Assembly: GCA_001579985.1 (NCBI GenBank)
Contig: LRSR01005221.1
Span: 1-25,288, forward strand
Source: Hypsibius dujardini
Taxonomy: Eukaryota; Tardigrada; Eutardigrada; Parachela; Hypsibiidae
Direction: 5' to 3'
DNA: 25,288 bases
Under the pieces are notes generated by a model. That model searched no databases. It was not told the DNA's origin and saw nothing but the letters and a program-made list of their open reading frames with translations. Shown here one piece after another: positions 1 through 9,265 of the stretch. The position numbers and the translations under genes were made by a program. Each line of letters starts with the position of its first letter. Position 1 is the first letter of the stretch.

Positions 1-60
<60 letters not shown>
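1..60. repeat. (GACA)n microsatellite at window edge
   Basis: Fifteen uninterrupted GACA units run from the first base to about position 60, so the array probably continues outside the window. It abuts the 3' relic of a GNAT gene. The same tetranucleotide, on one strand or the other, recurs near 8713-8760 and 22430-22645. Confidence 0.95.
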
Positions 61-62
<2 letters not shown>

Positions 63-200
63 GTTTGAAACTCTGTAAGTTTTTTTATCTGGTGTCAGTC
101 ACATTAAATTCTCCACGTCAAGCCACGCTTCCAATGCTCGTTGCAAAAGTGGCCATTTCTTATTAACAAAAGGGTAAAACGCTTTGTATATATCACGAGA
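61..200 (-). pseudogene. GNAT acetyltransferase 3' relic
   Basis: Read on the minus strand, about 195 down to 88 encodes a match to the C-terminus of the three intact GNAT proteins of this window, including the core LQRALEAWL followed by a valine-glutamate-asparagine. In the intact copies this is the last helix before the basic tail. After that asparagine the frame meets a TGA where the intact proteins continue with FDE. Further into the gene (positions above 200) similarity fades to scattered residues and no start or acetyl-CoA motif can be found. This is therefore a fourth, decayed family member, truncated at its 5' side and bounded on the other side by a GACA microsatellite. It was found by eye; the match is short but specific. 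Confidence 0.72.
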
Positions 201-908
201 AGTCGTCACAGATAGCACTTTTTTTTATGGATATGACTATCCTTGCGGCTTGTTCGTTAAACTGAGGAACAACTCATAGAACATACCGATTCGACGTTTC
301 GTGCACGCAAGATAAGGCAAGATAGGGCAAGATTAACAAAAAATGCTGCAAGCTTTCAGAAGCTACAGGCTTCATACTGGGTGGATAGTCTTTTCTGAAC
401 ATCCATCCTAGCATCCACTTTCGCATTTCGTTCCGGTGACAAGGTTTTTTTCCAATTTCCCATTTCACCTTCAATTGAGTGAAACTACTTGAGAATTAAC
501 GGCCGTGGAAACGCCTCCTTTGATCTCATACTGTATGAGTAGAATGACTATAGTAACGTATAGTAATGTTACCACAACATCGCAGTTGTCGAGACACCTG
601 CGTGTTACATACAGTTTCGCAATAAGGTAGTGAATTTCCAAGCGGTTTTACGCTTTTCCTAGAATCATTCATATTTCGCACTCAGTTATCAGCATCTGGC
701 ATTTGACCGCACGTATGGTAATCCGCCAGAAAATATGAACACGCCCAGTCTTCATCCGTTTGTCTGTCAACAAATCGATCCCGGATCTGTCGCGAACATT
801 AATTAAATCAATTGTCTATTCAAATAAGTAGCTTGCGTATCAACCCTAATTTCCATGAAAAGGGTCAGTAAACAGGCCAACATCAGCGGCATGAAACGAC
901 AGATCCTG
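201..908. other. Intergenic, no gene recognised
   Basis: I see no coding signal here. The one open frame of 66 codons (minus, 474-274) has no recognisable motif and no paralog in the window. Part of the interval presumably corresponds to the decayed body of the GNAT relic at 61-200. Confidence 0.6.
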
Positions 909-1595
909 TTATCCCAGTGATTGGAACTCTTCGAGAGTTCTTTTCTGACGTCCAGTTTCATCGAAATTTTCCACCGCAAGCCAAGCTTCCAAGGCGCGTT
1001 GCAACGCCGGCCATTCGTAATCCATCATGGCGTAAAACATGTCATCGATGCTCTTGTCTTTGAGTATTAACCGTTGCCGGTGGATCCCTTCGAGTCGGAA
1101 ACCGAACCGTTGCGCAGCTCGGCGCGATCGAGCGTTTTCCGTTCCGCAGAGCCACTCCAGACGACGATTCCCCAAAGCGAACGCCTCTTTCGCTAGCAGG
1201 TACAGCGTTTCTGTGCTTTTCGGTGTTCGTTGCATGCCGGCGCCGAAGATGACGCTTCCGATCTCCGCTCGACCGTGATCTGGAACGAGGGATCGAAGAG
1301 TGAGGGATCCGTGGACGACGCCGGTCTTTTGGTCCACCACTGCGTATGCCCATGGGTCCGTGCCTGCTGCACGTTCCGTGAGCCAGCTGTCGAATTCGGT
1401 GCGGTCGAGGAAAGGCCCACACAGCATGTAATCGAAAAGCTTCGGGTCCGAGCCTGGTCCTTGAACGACGCCCCATAGATCGTCTCCGTGACGGGAGCAG
1501 TCGAGCTTTTCTAAACGGACAAATCGACCTTCCAGTGTTCTGCTGTCTGGAAGCCTCGCCGGCTGCCAATGCCTGAGGTCCTTGCTGATCTCCAT
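909..1595 (-). CDS. GNAT family N-acetyltransferase, copy 1 (RimJ/RimL-like)
   Basis: Single-exon gene for a 228-residue protein of the GNAT fold, which transfers the acetyl group of acetyl-CoA to an amine. The substrate cannot be read from sequence. The body matches a bacterial and fungal RimJ/RimL-type family (COG1670-like): an N-terminal LEGRFVRLEKL strand (21-31), the central EIGSVIFGAGMQRTPKSTE strand and acetyl-CoA loop (111-129), the helix TLYLLAKEAFALGNRRLEW (130-148), NARSRRAAQRFGF (154-166) and the C-terminal helix LQRALEAWLAVENF (198-211). There is no signal peptide or membrane segment. The start is the first ATG of the frame and matches the start of copy 2. No introns are needed, in contrast to the intron-rich genes at the other end of the window. 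Copy 2 is a close tandem duplicate with the same orientation. Cytosolic location and a bacterial-like origin are inferences. Confidence 0.9.
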   Translation of the reverse strand: MEISKDLRHWQPARLPDSRTLEGRFVRLEKLDCSRHGDDLWGVVQGPGSDPKLFDYMLCGPFLDRTEFDSWLTERAAGTDPWAYAVVDQKTGVVHGSLTLRSLVPDHGRAEIGSVIFGAGMQRTPKSTETLYLLAKEAFALGNRRLEWLCGTENARSRRAAQRFGFRLEGIHRQRLILKDKSIDDMFYAMMDYEWPALQRALEAWLAVENFDETGRQKRTLEEFQSLG

Positions 1596-1800
1596 GACGG
1601 AATGTATGTTAAAGCAAGCTGTGTAACGTAATCCACTGAATGAGCTACTGTCTATAACGTAGTGTGGACTGAACTAAATGTGCGGCCTCGGCAAGTTTTG
1701 GCCGGAAGACGAGCTTCAAAGAAAAAGGAAAGACCTGCATGGATGTCGTCTCGTTATCAGCAAAGTCGGCTTTTAAGCGTTCTACCTTGATAATATTGGA

Positions 1801-1834
1801 TACTGGAATTTGAACCGAGGCGGTGCGATTAAAT
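1801..1834 (-). promoter_or_regulatory. Conserved upstream block of GNAT copy 1
   Basis: About 206 bp upstream of the ATG lies a block containing TGGAATTTGAACCGAG and CGGTGCGATT (plus-strand reading). Almost the same block stands 204 bp upstream of copy 2 and, more diverged, about 262 bp upstream of copy 3. Retention in the diverged third copy while the surrounding upstream DNA has drifted suggests a promoter or enhancer element. Function is inferred. Confidence 0.55.
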
Positions 1835-2203
1835 CATACTTAAGGACAAGCGTATAGACAGCGATACAATTTTAAGGTTCCCTTCCCGCTCCCGCCAGGC
1901 ATATGCAGTGGCGGATTGAGGTCAAACTCGCAGGGGAGAGTAACCCTGCGGAAGAAGAAATGTTTGTCACCCCCGGCGAGGGGCACCCCCCCCCCAACGC
2001 ATGCCGGAGGAGGGGGGGGTTGTGGTATGTTTAAAAAAAGACCCGAAGGTTTTCGAATTAAACTGAGTGGGAGATCTCAGGGACGACGGAGAAGGCCGAT
2101 AAATTCACAGATGAATGGCGGATATATGAAGAATTCATTTATCAGTTCAGCTAAACAATGTGCAATGAACAATCACACACCAGCGACGCAAAATGACTTG
2201 CTT
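1835..2203. other. Intergenic between GNAT copies, G/C-run rich, possible hAT-type end
   Basis: At 1906 a CAGTGGCGG motif starts, the typical first bases of many hAT transposon termini, followed by a stretch with long C and G runs (about 1970-2030). No second terminus or clear 8-bp duplication could be found, so at most a truncated relic is present. The 149-codon plus-strand frame here runs through low-complexity sequence and into the antisense of GNAT copy 2, and is not taken as a gene. Confidence 0.3.
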
Positions 2204-2890
2204 TCATATCAATGCTCGAATTTCCTCGAGGGTTCTTATCTGGCGTTCATTTTCATCGAAATTCTCCACCGCAAGCCAAGCTTCCAAGGCGCGTTGCAAG
2301 CCCGGCCATTCATGGTCCAAAATAGCGTAGAACATGACGTCGATGCCGTTGCCTTTGAGCACTAATCGTTGCCGATGAATGCCTTCGAACCGGAAACCGA
2401 AGCGCTGGGCAGCTCGACGCGAGCGTACGTTGTCTACGCCGCAATGCCATTCCAGACGACGATTCCCCAAAGCGAACGCCTCTTTTGCTAGCAGGTACAA
2501 TGTTTCGGTGCTTTTGGGTGTTCGTTGCATGCCGGATCCGAATATGACGCTCCCGATCTCCGCTCGACCATGGGCCGGGACGAGGGACGGAAGGGTAACG
2601 GATCCGTGGACAACGCCGGTCTTTTGGTCCACCACTGCGTATGCCCATGGGTCCGTAGCTGCAGCGCGGTCGGTGAGCCAGCTGTCGAATTCGACACGTT
2701 GAGGAAACGGTCCCCACAGCATGTGATCAAACAGCTTCGGGTCCGAGCCCGGTCCTTGAACGGCGGTCCATAGACCGTCACCGTGGCGGGAGCAGTCAAG
2801 CTTTTCCAGACAAACCAAACGACCTTCCAAAGTTCTACTGTCTGGAAGTCTCGCGGGCTGCCAGTCACGAAGATCATTGGCGTGCTCCAT
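2204..2890 (-). CDS. GNAT family N-acetyltransferase, copy 2
   Basis: Single-exon gene for 228 residues, colinear with copy 1 along its whole length with no gaps visible by eye. All family segments are retained: LEGRLVCLEKL near residue 21, the acetyl-CoA loop GMQRTPKSTE (120-129), TLYLLAKEAFALGNRRLEW, VRSRRAAQRFGF and the LQRALEAWLAVENF helix. Differences from copy 1 are scattered substitutions, many at loop positions. Homology continues about 240 bp upstream of the ATG, so promoter and gene were duplicated together. Downstream flanks do not obviously match. Biochemical role as for copy 1: acetyl-CoA dependent transfer to an unknown amine. The intact frame between identical-length paralogs argues for selection on the protein. 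Confidence 0.9.
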   Translation of the reverse strand: MEHANDLRDWQPARLPDSRTLEGRLVCLEKLDCSRHGDGLWTAVQGPGSDPKLFDHMLWGPFPQRVEFDSWLTDRAAATDPWAYAVVDQKTGVVHGSVTLPSLVPAHGRAEIGSVIFGSGMQRTPKSTETLYLLAKEAFALGNRRLEWHCGVDNVRSRRAAQRFGFRFEGIHRQRLVLKGNGIDVMFYAILDHEWPGLQRALEAWLAVENFDENERQIRTLEEIRALI

Positions 2891-3093
2891 GACGGAAGAT
2901 ATGCGAAAGGAAACTCTGTGCCGTTTGTAGTGAACTGAGCGAGCTACTGCCTACATCATGCTGATGAATCAGTTGAATGTGCGGTGTAAGACGGTTTGGC
3001 CGGAATACGAGCTTATTCGGAAGGAAAGACAAGCACTGATATAGCGCTGTCATCAGAAAAGTTGCTTTTAGTGCCCGGTCTTTATCGCATTCG

Positions 3094-3128
3094 ACGCTGG
3101 AATTTGAACCGAGACGGTGCGATTTAAT
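3094..3128 (-). promoter_or_regulatory. Conserved upstream block of GNAT copy 2
   Basis: It contains TGGAATTTGAACCGAG, then ACGGTGCGATTTAAT, about 204 bp upstream of the ATG, matching the block at 1801-1834. A second shared block, TTTGGCCGGAA.ACGAGCTT, lies at about 2994-3014 here and 1697-1717 for copy 1. Both may be promoter elements carried with the duplication. Confidence 0.55.
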
Positions 3129-3144
3129 ATTGCGTAATAAGCGG

Positions 3145-3770
3145 AGAGGTGGGAATGTTTGGCACTCCGACATTTCGTACCTCGACAACTCGTAGATCGA
3201 CATTCCGTACCTCGACAACTCGTAGACCGACATGTCGTACCTCGATGTTGTACCTCTGAATTCGTATCCGGGTACAATTTATTTCTTGACATATCATACC
3301 GCGACATTTACACTCATAGACAAATCGTATCAAGAGAGGCAAATTACCGTCATTCAGCAGACCGAATCGTTGCCTGCGAGCCTTATCAGCGGAGTTGGCT
3401 TTTGTTGTGCGATTCGCGCACGAAATTCCTGGCCTCAATTCGCTTGACCGCTGGTACGGGAACAAATCAAGTATTGAAGAAGATTGTATTGAGATAACGC
3501 TGTTAGTGTTGAGAGGGTTCTGTGCACGCGCTTCGCGAGAACACCGTTTCCAGCGAGAACACCGTTTCCAACGGGCGGAATACCAATGGTTACATGTACA
3601 GTATCATAGACCAAATACGTACCTGTATACGTAGTGTTCGGGTTCGAATTGTCTTGGTGTGATTTGTCAAGTCGTACGAAATGTCTATAATTACGATATG
3701 TCTGGGTACAAATTGAGAGATGCGAATTGTCTGAATACGATTTGTCTTGTCTGGGTGCGACCTGTTGGCG
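3145..3770. mobile_element. Foldback-like element with inverted degenerate arrays (I)
   Basis: The left part (about 3165-3330) is a degenerate tandem array of units such as CCTCGACAACTCGTAGATCG, with repeated CGACA followed by a short AT-rich step and CGTA. The right part (about 3640-3760) carries the complementary pattern: repeated GAATTGTCTTG, CGAAATGTCT and CGATTTGTCTTGTC. The two arms are therefore inverted arrays of short, diverged GACA/TGTC-centred units around an unrelated centre. This is the layout of Foldback-type elements, whose long inverted repeats are built from short tandem units. No transposase or target duplication was found, and the exact ends are uncertain. Confidence 0.4.
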
Positions 3771-4825
3771 CACTGAAAGTTTCCCCTTCCCGGTTTATGA
3801 GACCGAAATTTATTCTATTATTATTAAATTGGTATTTCCATTGGGCAGGGAGGCATGGCATTTACAACTTCGCTTATGCGGCAATCGACCGTTAGTTGAT
3901 AAATAGTTCAAGGTCCAGTCTTTAGCTAAGCGGGTCGTCCAGCAATGGAAAGGGGACCGTCGTTGACCTTCAGTAGGTGGCCGGTGGTAAATTCAAAAGG
4001 TTGGCTTCATTGTCGACAACTCGACAACTCGACAACTCGTGCATACTGTACTGGTTCTTTATTCTTCTGCCATTATAAAGAGGTTAGAAGGAAGGTTTGG
4101 CGGCGAAGAATTGGCTCCCCAGACGAATTGAAACCGTGAAGCAATTCAATTCCTTTCTCTTGATGTCGAAATAAAGCTTATACAATAGGAAGCGAAGCAT
4201 GTGACGTTCGTATTTGTTGCTGTGATTTGCCGGTCAATATTTCAAGGTTGATTCTCATGCGCCACATATTGCTCACATGTACTCGTATTGTAATTCTCAT
4301 GCTGTACAGAAGGGTTATCCAGCCAAGTTGCCCAACATTAGGGCCAGATTCAATGCAACACGCCAGACACACACGGTGATAAATATTGTGAGCGCTGCTA
4401 GATCAGATTCAGTCCTATATAAAACTTGCCCGCTCACGCACGCTTTGGAGTCTGTTACTCCAATTTCCGAACTTTCTATTCGTTCACAAACCCTGCAAAC
4501 ATTTATTCATTCCAATATTGGTCTCACCGAAGATCATACTTAACCGTTGTGGTATTGTCAACGCTGAACTTCAACATGCCCAGTTTTGTTAGCTATTTAT
4601 CGACTTTACGGAATCTTTATCAAACCGTAAAAAATTCTCGGTGAATTAATGCACCACAACCGACAGGTTAAAGCAAAGTTCACGTTATTTCGAGTTTCGA
4701 GTTAAATATCAACGGCTGTGTTTGGTGGAACTTTTCAACCGTTCAAGAACACTTGTCTTTTAGATTTGTATTAGAATTCAGAGGTATGACGTGTCGGTAT
4801 ACGAGTTTTTGGAGTACAAAATGTC
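3771..4825. other. Intergenic, no gene recognised
   Basis: No convincing coding region. A short direct repeat of CGACAACT (four units, about 4013-4037) echoes the left arm of the preceding foldback-like element. A TATATAAA at about 4416 resembles a core promoter but leads to no recognisable gene. Open frames here are short and without motifs. Confidence 0.5.
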
Positions 4826-4833
4826 GCGGTGCC

Positions 4834-5028
4834 CAGTGGCGCGTACTAGGGGGTGGTAAGTGGGCAATTGCCCCCCCCCCCGCCGTCCGAAATCGAAAAA
4901 GTGACCCAAGGGTACCCCCTGACGTTTTTTAGAGTAAAAATAACAAAATTATACCAATGCTCCCCCCTTTGGGTTTTTACTAAAATCTTGCCCCCCCCCC
5001 TGTACCGGAAGGTCAAGACGCGTCTATG
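4834..5028. mobile_element. hAT-like MITE, 195 bp, with 8-bp target duplication
   Basis: The left end begins CAGTGGCGCGTACTAGGGGG, the hallmark CAGTGGCG terminus of many hAT elements, and the right end finishes GACGCGTCTATG, an imperfect complement of the left end (8 of the last 12 bases). The element is flanked by the perfect direct 8-bp repeat GCGGTGCC at 4826-4833 and 5029-5036, the duplication length expected of hAT transposition. The interior is rich in C runs and has no coding capacity. The defective right terminus suggests an old, immobile copy. Confidence 0.8.
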
Positions 5029-5378
5029 GCGGTGCCGTCACAACTTCGTTCAGTTCGATTTTAACGGGATGTTCCATAACATGAGTAGGCGCTTATCCTA
5101 CCAGACTGGGCTTGTGTTTCGAGCAACCGGACAGGATGTGTAAAGTGCTTCTTTTCTCAGTGCATCCGACCAAAATCGCAAAGGTTCCGCTTCCGGGTTT
5201 TGGAACGTTAGTTAATGGCAAGCAAACTTAATGTAATTGAAACCGGATTTCTTTAGGATCTTTATGATCTCTTTAAGTGTGAGGTGAATCATTGTTTATA
5301 AGAAAAGTAAATGGAAATGAGTCGTCCAATGAATTTTGACTGTGAGGCACGGCAGATGGTGATTGAGGACACTTCAAT

Positions 5379-5423
5379 GGACGGCGCCCTCACAGACGGC
5401 GCCATCACGGACGGCGCCCTCAC
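5379..5423. repeat. 15-bp minisatellite beside GNAT copy 3
   Basis: Three consecutive units of the form GACGGCGCCCTCACG, each containing the palindrome GGCGCC, differ by one or two bases. They end about 20 bp short of the stop of GNAT copy 3, so they lie in its presumed 3' UTR. In the plus direction they would read as DGALT repeats, but nothing supports translation. Confidence 0.8.
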
Positions 5424-5441
5424 GGAAATCGAGCACCCTTG

Positions 5442-6182
5442 TCATGCGTTCTCTCTATCCGTTTGCAAAGTTTTATCCTTGGCCGCATCGATTGCTTTTA
5501 GGGAAGCTCGAATATTTTCCAACGTATTTTTCTGTCCGCCCTGTTCATCAAAGTTCTCCGGAGCGAGCCATACTTGACACGCTCGCTCCACCACCGGCCA
5601 TTCCTCATGGATGATGGAGTACCATGCGTTATCGCTGTTCTGCCCTTTGAACACCACATGCTGACGGAGCACGCCTTCCAGTCGGAAACCGAAGCGTTGC
5701 GCCGACCGATGAGAACGGGCATTCGCCTGGCTGCTGCTCCATTCGAGACGACGATAGCCCAAGGCAAATGCCTCTTTTGCCAAGAGATACAGCGCCTCTG
5801 TACTTTTAGGGGTCCGTTGCATGCCGGCGCCGAAAGTCACGCTACCGATCTCAATCCGACCGTGAACTGGGACCGCAAACCGGAGGGCCAGAAAGCCCTC
5901 GGCTTCTCCGGTGTTTTGGTCTATAACGACGTACGTCCATCTGTCCGGATCTGAGTCACGGAGGGCTAACCAGGCGAAGAATTCGGTCCAGGCGGTGAAC
6001 GGTCCAGCGAAGAAGAAGTCCCATAAATGGGGATCGGAATCTGGGCCGTGGCAAGCGTTCCATAAATCGTCGGCGTGAAGGACACAGTTGAGTTTTTCTA
6101 ACCGGACAAAACGACCCTGCAGTGTTTTCCGGTGGGGCAGCTTCGCGGGCTGCCAATCTAGGTGGTCACTGACGTTCTGCAT
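5442..6182 (-). CDS. GNAT family N-acetyltransferase, copy 3 (diverged)
   Basis: Single-exon gene for 246 residues. The family scaffold is intact: LQGRFVRLEKLN (21-32), EIGSVTFGAGMQRTPKSTE (111-129) with the acetyl-CoA binding loop, LYLLAKEAFALGYRRLEW, NARSHRSAQRFGF, and a C-terminal helix of VWLAPENFDEQG type. Compared with copies 1 and 2 it is clearly more diverged in residues 33-105, which in this fold contribute to the acceptor side, so the substrate may differ (inference). A lysine- and aspartate-rich C-terminal extension of about 18 residues (AIDAAKDKTLQTDRENA) is absent from the other two. It shares orientation, lack of introns and the conserved upstream block with them. Role: acetyl-CoA dependent N-acetylation of an unknown amine, probably cytosolic. 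Confidence 0.9.
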   Translation of the reverse strand: MQNVSDHLDWQPAKLPHRKTLQGRFVRLEKLNCVLHADDLWNACHGPDSDPHLWDFFFAGPFTAWTEFFAWLALRDSDPDRWTYVVIDQNTGEAEGFLALRFAVPVHGRIEIGSVTFGAGMQRTPKSTEALYLLAKEAFALGYRRLEWSSSQANARSHRSAQRFGFRLEGVLRQHVVFKGQNSDNAWYSIIHEEWPVVERACQVWLAPENFDEQGGQKNTLENIRASLKAIDAAKDKTLQTDRENA

Positions 6183-6443
6183 GAACGCAGCTTACGTGAA
6201 GGAAACGCTTCGAAGGTTCCACACGAAGCAACGTTGCGGTTAAAATATAATGTCGTACCGGTAGAATCTTTAAAAAATCTTGAAGAAAATCTTGGATGTT
6301 ACAGCGTTTACTTTTCTAAGTCAGTTTGCTCAGAAACGACGTGTACGTAGTACGTGTACGACGACAACTCGTCTGAACTGAATACACGTGCAGTCCTGTT
6401 ATCACGAACGTTTGGTTTACGCTTTGGGACCTAATCGGATGGG

Positions 6444-6478
6444 ACACTGGAATTTGAGCCGACATTGTGCGATAATTT
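6444..6478 (-). promoter_or_regulatory. Conserved upstream block of GNAT copy 3
   Basis: Contains ACTGGAATTTGAGCCGA, then TTGTGCGATAAT, matching the blocks upstream of copies 1 and 2 but about 262 bp from the ATG. The surrounding upstream sequence is otherwise hard to align with theirs, so this stretch stands out as preferentially conserved. Confidence 0.5.
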
Positions 6479-6975
6479 TGACAGCAACAAAGTTAGCGAT
6501 ACAATTTTGACGACATCTCTCGGCGTAGGCCTGATGCTTGCAAAGGAATAAACGAAAACCGTATAATAAGGCGCCTTTTCTGGAGGACGCTTTTTATGCC
6601 TTTTTGTCTTACAGGTCGGTAGAGATTTAAATTGGAGCTTCCTTACGGTTAGCGATTAAATCTGCTGCGATCTTTTGTTATTTTTTTCTGATTTGATTTT
6701 CCTACGGCGCAACACTTGGACCAGGACCAAGCTATAGCAGGGTAGCGGACTAAGCTCGCTGGAGTTGATCCGGACAAATTATGGCAACTCTAACAGCATT
6801 CTACTGCGTTGTACCCTCAAACACGAACATGTCGATTACGATGACATCCTTATTTTATCATATAAATCGTACAGCTGCAATGTGCCGACAATGTTTTTTC
6901 GTCTGATTATGATGTGTACGGCGGCTTATGTGCACAGCAGTTTGTCGAGCTCGCCAAGCTGCTGTCATGAGCGAA
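6479..6975. other. Intergenic, nothing recognised
   Basis: No coding frame with recognisable motifs and no obvious repeat. The sequence lies between the GNAT copy 3 upstream region and a foldback-like element. Confidence 0.5.
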
Positions 6976-6977
6976 AA

Positions 6978-7625
6978 CGGTGCGCAGACGTTCTGTCCCT
7001 AGACATTGTGTCAGCAAAATTGTGTCCGTTGGGCGTTGTGTCCTTCTGACAATGTGTCTTTCGGACAATGTGTTTTTATCCGGCAGACGTTGTATCCTTA
7101 GGATATTGTCTTATATATTGCTAAAACTAAAAATGAGTATCACCTCGAAGGGGTCGTGGCAAAAGAATTATTGAGCAGTAAACGCCAAAATCTACTCGAG
7201 CGAATAGTACCCAAGAATCCCTCATAAAAAGGTTAAAGAAAAACCGGAAACCAATTGGGACAGCTCAAACGTTCATCTCAATGTTCAACGAAACACTTCA
7301 AGACCGAATCAGAATGAATTGGTCTGAGGCCAGTATATCCACACCCGACTGTCTGTAAACAGTTTCTTCACCAGGTCAAAATTTTTGTAGGAACAGAATG
7401 TTTGGAGGTAGTCTCTCCACCTGGAAAGAATGTCTGTGAGGACAGAATGTTCACTACCAGAATGTCTGAGGACAGAATGTCTACGGCCACAATGTCTGAG
7501 GACAGAATGTCTACGGCCACAATGTCTGGGGACAGAATGTCTACAGCCACAATGTCTGGGAACAGAAAGTCGGGTGGGACACATAAAAGGGACACAATGT
7601 CGGGAGGACAGAATGTCGGGGGGGG
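6978..7625. mobile_element. Foldback-like element with inverted degenerate arrays (II)
   Basis: The left arm (about 6983-7112) repeats TGTC-centred units such as GTTCTGTCCCTAGACATTGT and GACAATGTGTCTTTCGGACA. The right arm (about 7425-7622) repeats the complement: GAGGACAGAATGTCT and GGCCACAATGTCT. Three near-identical 30-bp units occupy 7471-7500, 7501-7530 and 7531-7560. The right arm ends in a run of G. The centre (7113-7420) has no gene. As in the element at 3145-3770, the arms are inverted arrays of short units. Element ends and target duplication could not be defined. Confidence 0.45.
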
Positions 7626-7650
7626 GGGACCAACGTCGATATGCCGGCGA

Positions 7651-7757
7651 ATGCCGCTTTTTTCTAGCAGGAGGAAAAGAACAACCGACCGTCACATCGC
7701 AGAATTATAGACCTGTGCTGAAAACAGCAGCGATAATTAATAAGGTCCACCCAGGCC
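7651..7757 (+). repeat. Interspersed repeat A, copy 1
   Basis: About 107 bp here match the reverse complement of 11657-11763 at roughly 85% by eye, including GCAGCGATAATTAATAAGGT and GTCCACCCAGGCC. Both copies stop being alike immediately after CAGGCC on one side and near ATGCCGCTTTTTTC on the other. This is a dispersed family fragment of unknown class. No coding potential. Confidence 0.75.
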
Positions 7758-8712
7758 TTTCTATTCTTTATATTGCCTCCTTTTCCAATTATATATTCAA
7801 TTATTATTATTTTAGAGGCGGTGCCTCAATTCTGCAGTAGCAGCAGCAGCAGCTAAGAATAAGTCGTCGATAACGTACCAAACGACGGAGATAATTAATA
7901 GATCAAGTTCATTTACCGTGATCATATTTTTCCCGTCTTCAATTTCTCTTCTCCCTAACCGGTCTCAAATCTTTGTCTGCTGGCACATCAAAGCCGAAGA
8001 TCTTTAGCTCATTTGTTTTTCGACTGGATTCGAATTCCAAATAAGAAGACTAAGTCCAGAGGAAGTACAATCGGATGAAGGGTTAGATTCCTAAGGCCTT
8101 ACCGAGTTCGGAAACGAAATGGAAGTGGACTGGAATGATGTGGGAAAGGTGAATTCAGTGGGGATTCCTCTTACCTGGAGGCCACGAGGTGGGCATGATC
8201 TCCTATGTCAAAGGTGGAAGGGTGGGGTACATTCCATCCAATGGTAAATTACACTCTGTGGTGAACCCAGCCCTATACATGCTGGACACCATGAGATGAA
8301 CCCTATGTCTGATTCAGGGTGTCTCCAAAGATCCCACCATGTCGCGTGTCAATCACTTTCTGTCTGGCAGTCGTGAAACTACGAGCTTCAAAAGTTATTC
8401 GTGTTCATAAGCAAGGGAGCCGTAAAATTCAATTGCTAATGTAGTTAAAATAATAATGTAGTGTAATGTAATCTGCTCGAACGTTATGCATTCCTTAGCC
8501 GAACCAAAGAACTGGGATGCCGAATCACATTTCATATGTGACGCACATACATAGATCACCATAGATCACCTGCACCGCGTAAATCAATTCGTGGTTTCCG
8601 ATTTATGGGTAGGATTGCTAATGACCGGCCAGCCTCTATATTCTCAGCAGAGAATCAATTAGAGATGCTTATGTGATTGAAAAGGCTCAAGTTCGATAAC
8701 CAGCGGTAGGTC
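7758..8712. other. Intergenic, nothing recognised
   Basis: No open frame with recognisable content. A short CAG-type triplet run occurs near 7838-7853. There is a doubled ATAGATCACC near 8552-8570. Otherwise I see no feature. Confidence 0.5.
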
Positions 8713-8759
<47 letters not shown>

Positions 8760-8792
8760 CCTCTGCCTGTCCCTCTGCCTGTCTCTCTGTTT
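8713..8792. repeat. (GTCT)n microsatellite with degenerate flank
   Basis: About twelve perfect GTCT units (8713-8759) are followed by a degenerate CCCTCTGCCTGT doublet up to about 8792. Same tetranucleotide as the GACA arrays at 1-60 and near 22430-22645, read on the other strand. Confidence 0.95.
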
Positions 8793-9265
8793 CAATTTCA
8801 AGATAAGTTGTTAGATATGAGCTTGCTTTCCGATGCTTGATTGCCCTCTTGGTCAATCCGCCCAGCCTTCTGCTCTTTCGGTCAACCGCATCGCGCCATG
8901 CCGAACCATGCCGTTATGGTTAACCCACAACTGCCAATCTTCGTCAATAGTTACACATTTAAAACCAACACTATTCAGTTACTCATGACTCTCATGAATC
9001 TCTCTCTACTTAGGCGAATGACTTCTGCCTCGTTGTGTAAGTGCTTTCCTGGTGTATGAGGTCATCCAAAGATTCCTGCGCTCTGCCATATCTTGTTATT
9101 TTTTTGAGTCAGATTATTTAGTGCCTGCATTTTTGAAAAGATCTGAGTAAAAACAAACGTATAGCAAAAGAGCATGAAAAAACCAACAAGAATGTCCATG
9201 TATCGATTAGGTGAGAAAAATTAGTCGCAGCCACCGCTTTCCACAGTATTGTTCATACTACAATA

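Noticed and set aside
1039-1569. Long open frames antisense to or overlapping the GNAT genes (both strands, also at 2310-2877 and 5498-5954)
   Set aside because: They are shadows of the conserved GNAT frame: arginine- and serine-rich, without motifs, and explained by its codon use.
1801-1834. B box of a tRNA or SINE (GGTTCAAATTCC on the minus strand)
   Set aside because: The spacing is one base too long for a T arm, no acceptor or A box can be placed, and copy 3 changes the invariant TTC.
4414-4644. TATATAAA core promoter with a downstream short ORF
   Set aside because: No recognisable product, no paralog, and such a motif is expected by chance in AT-rich DNA.
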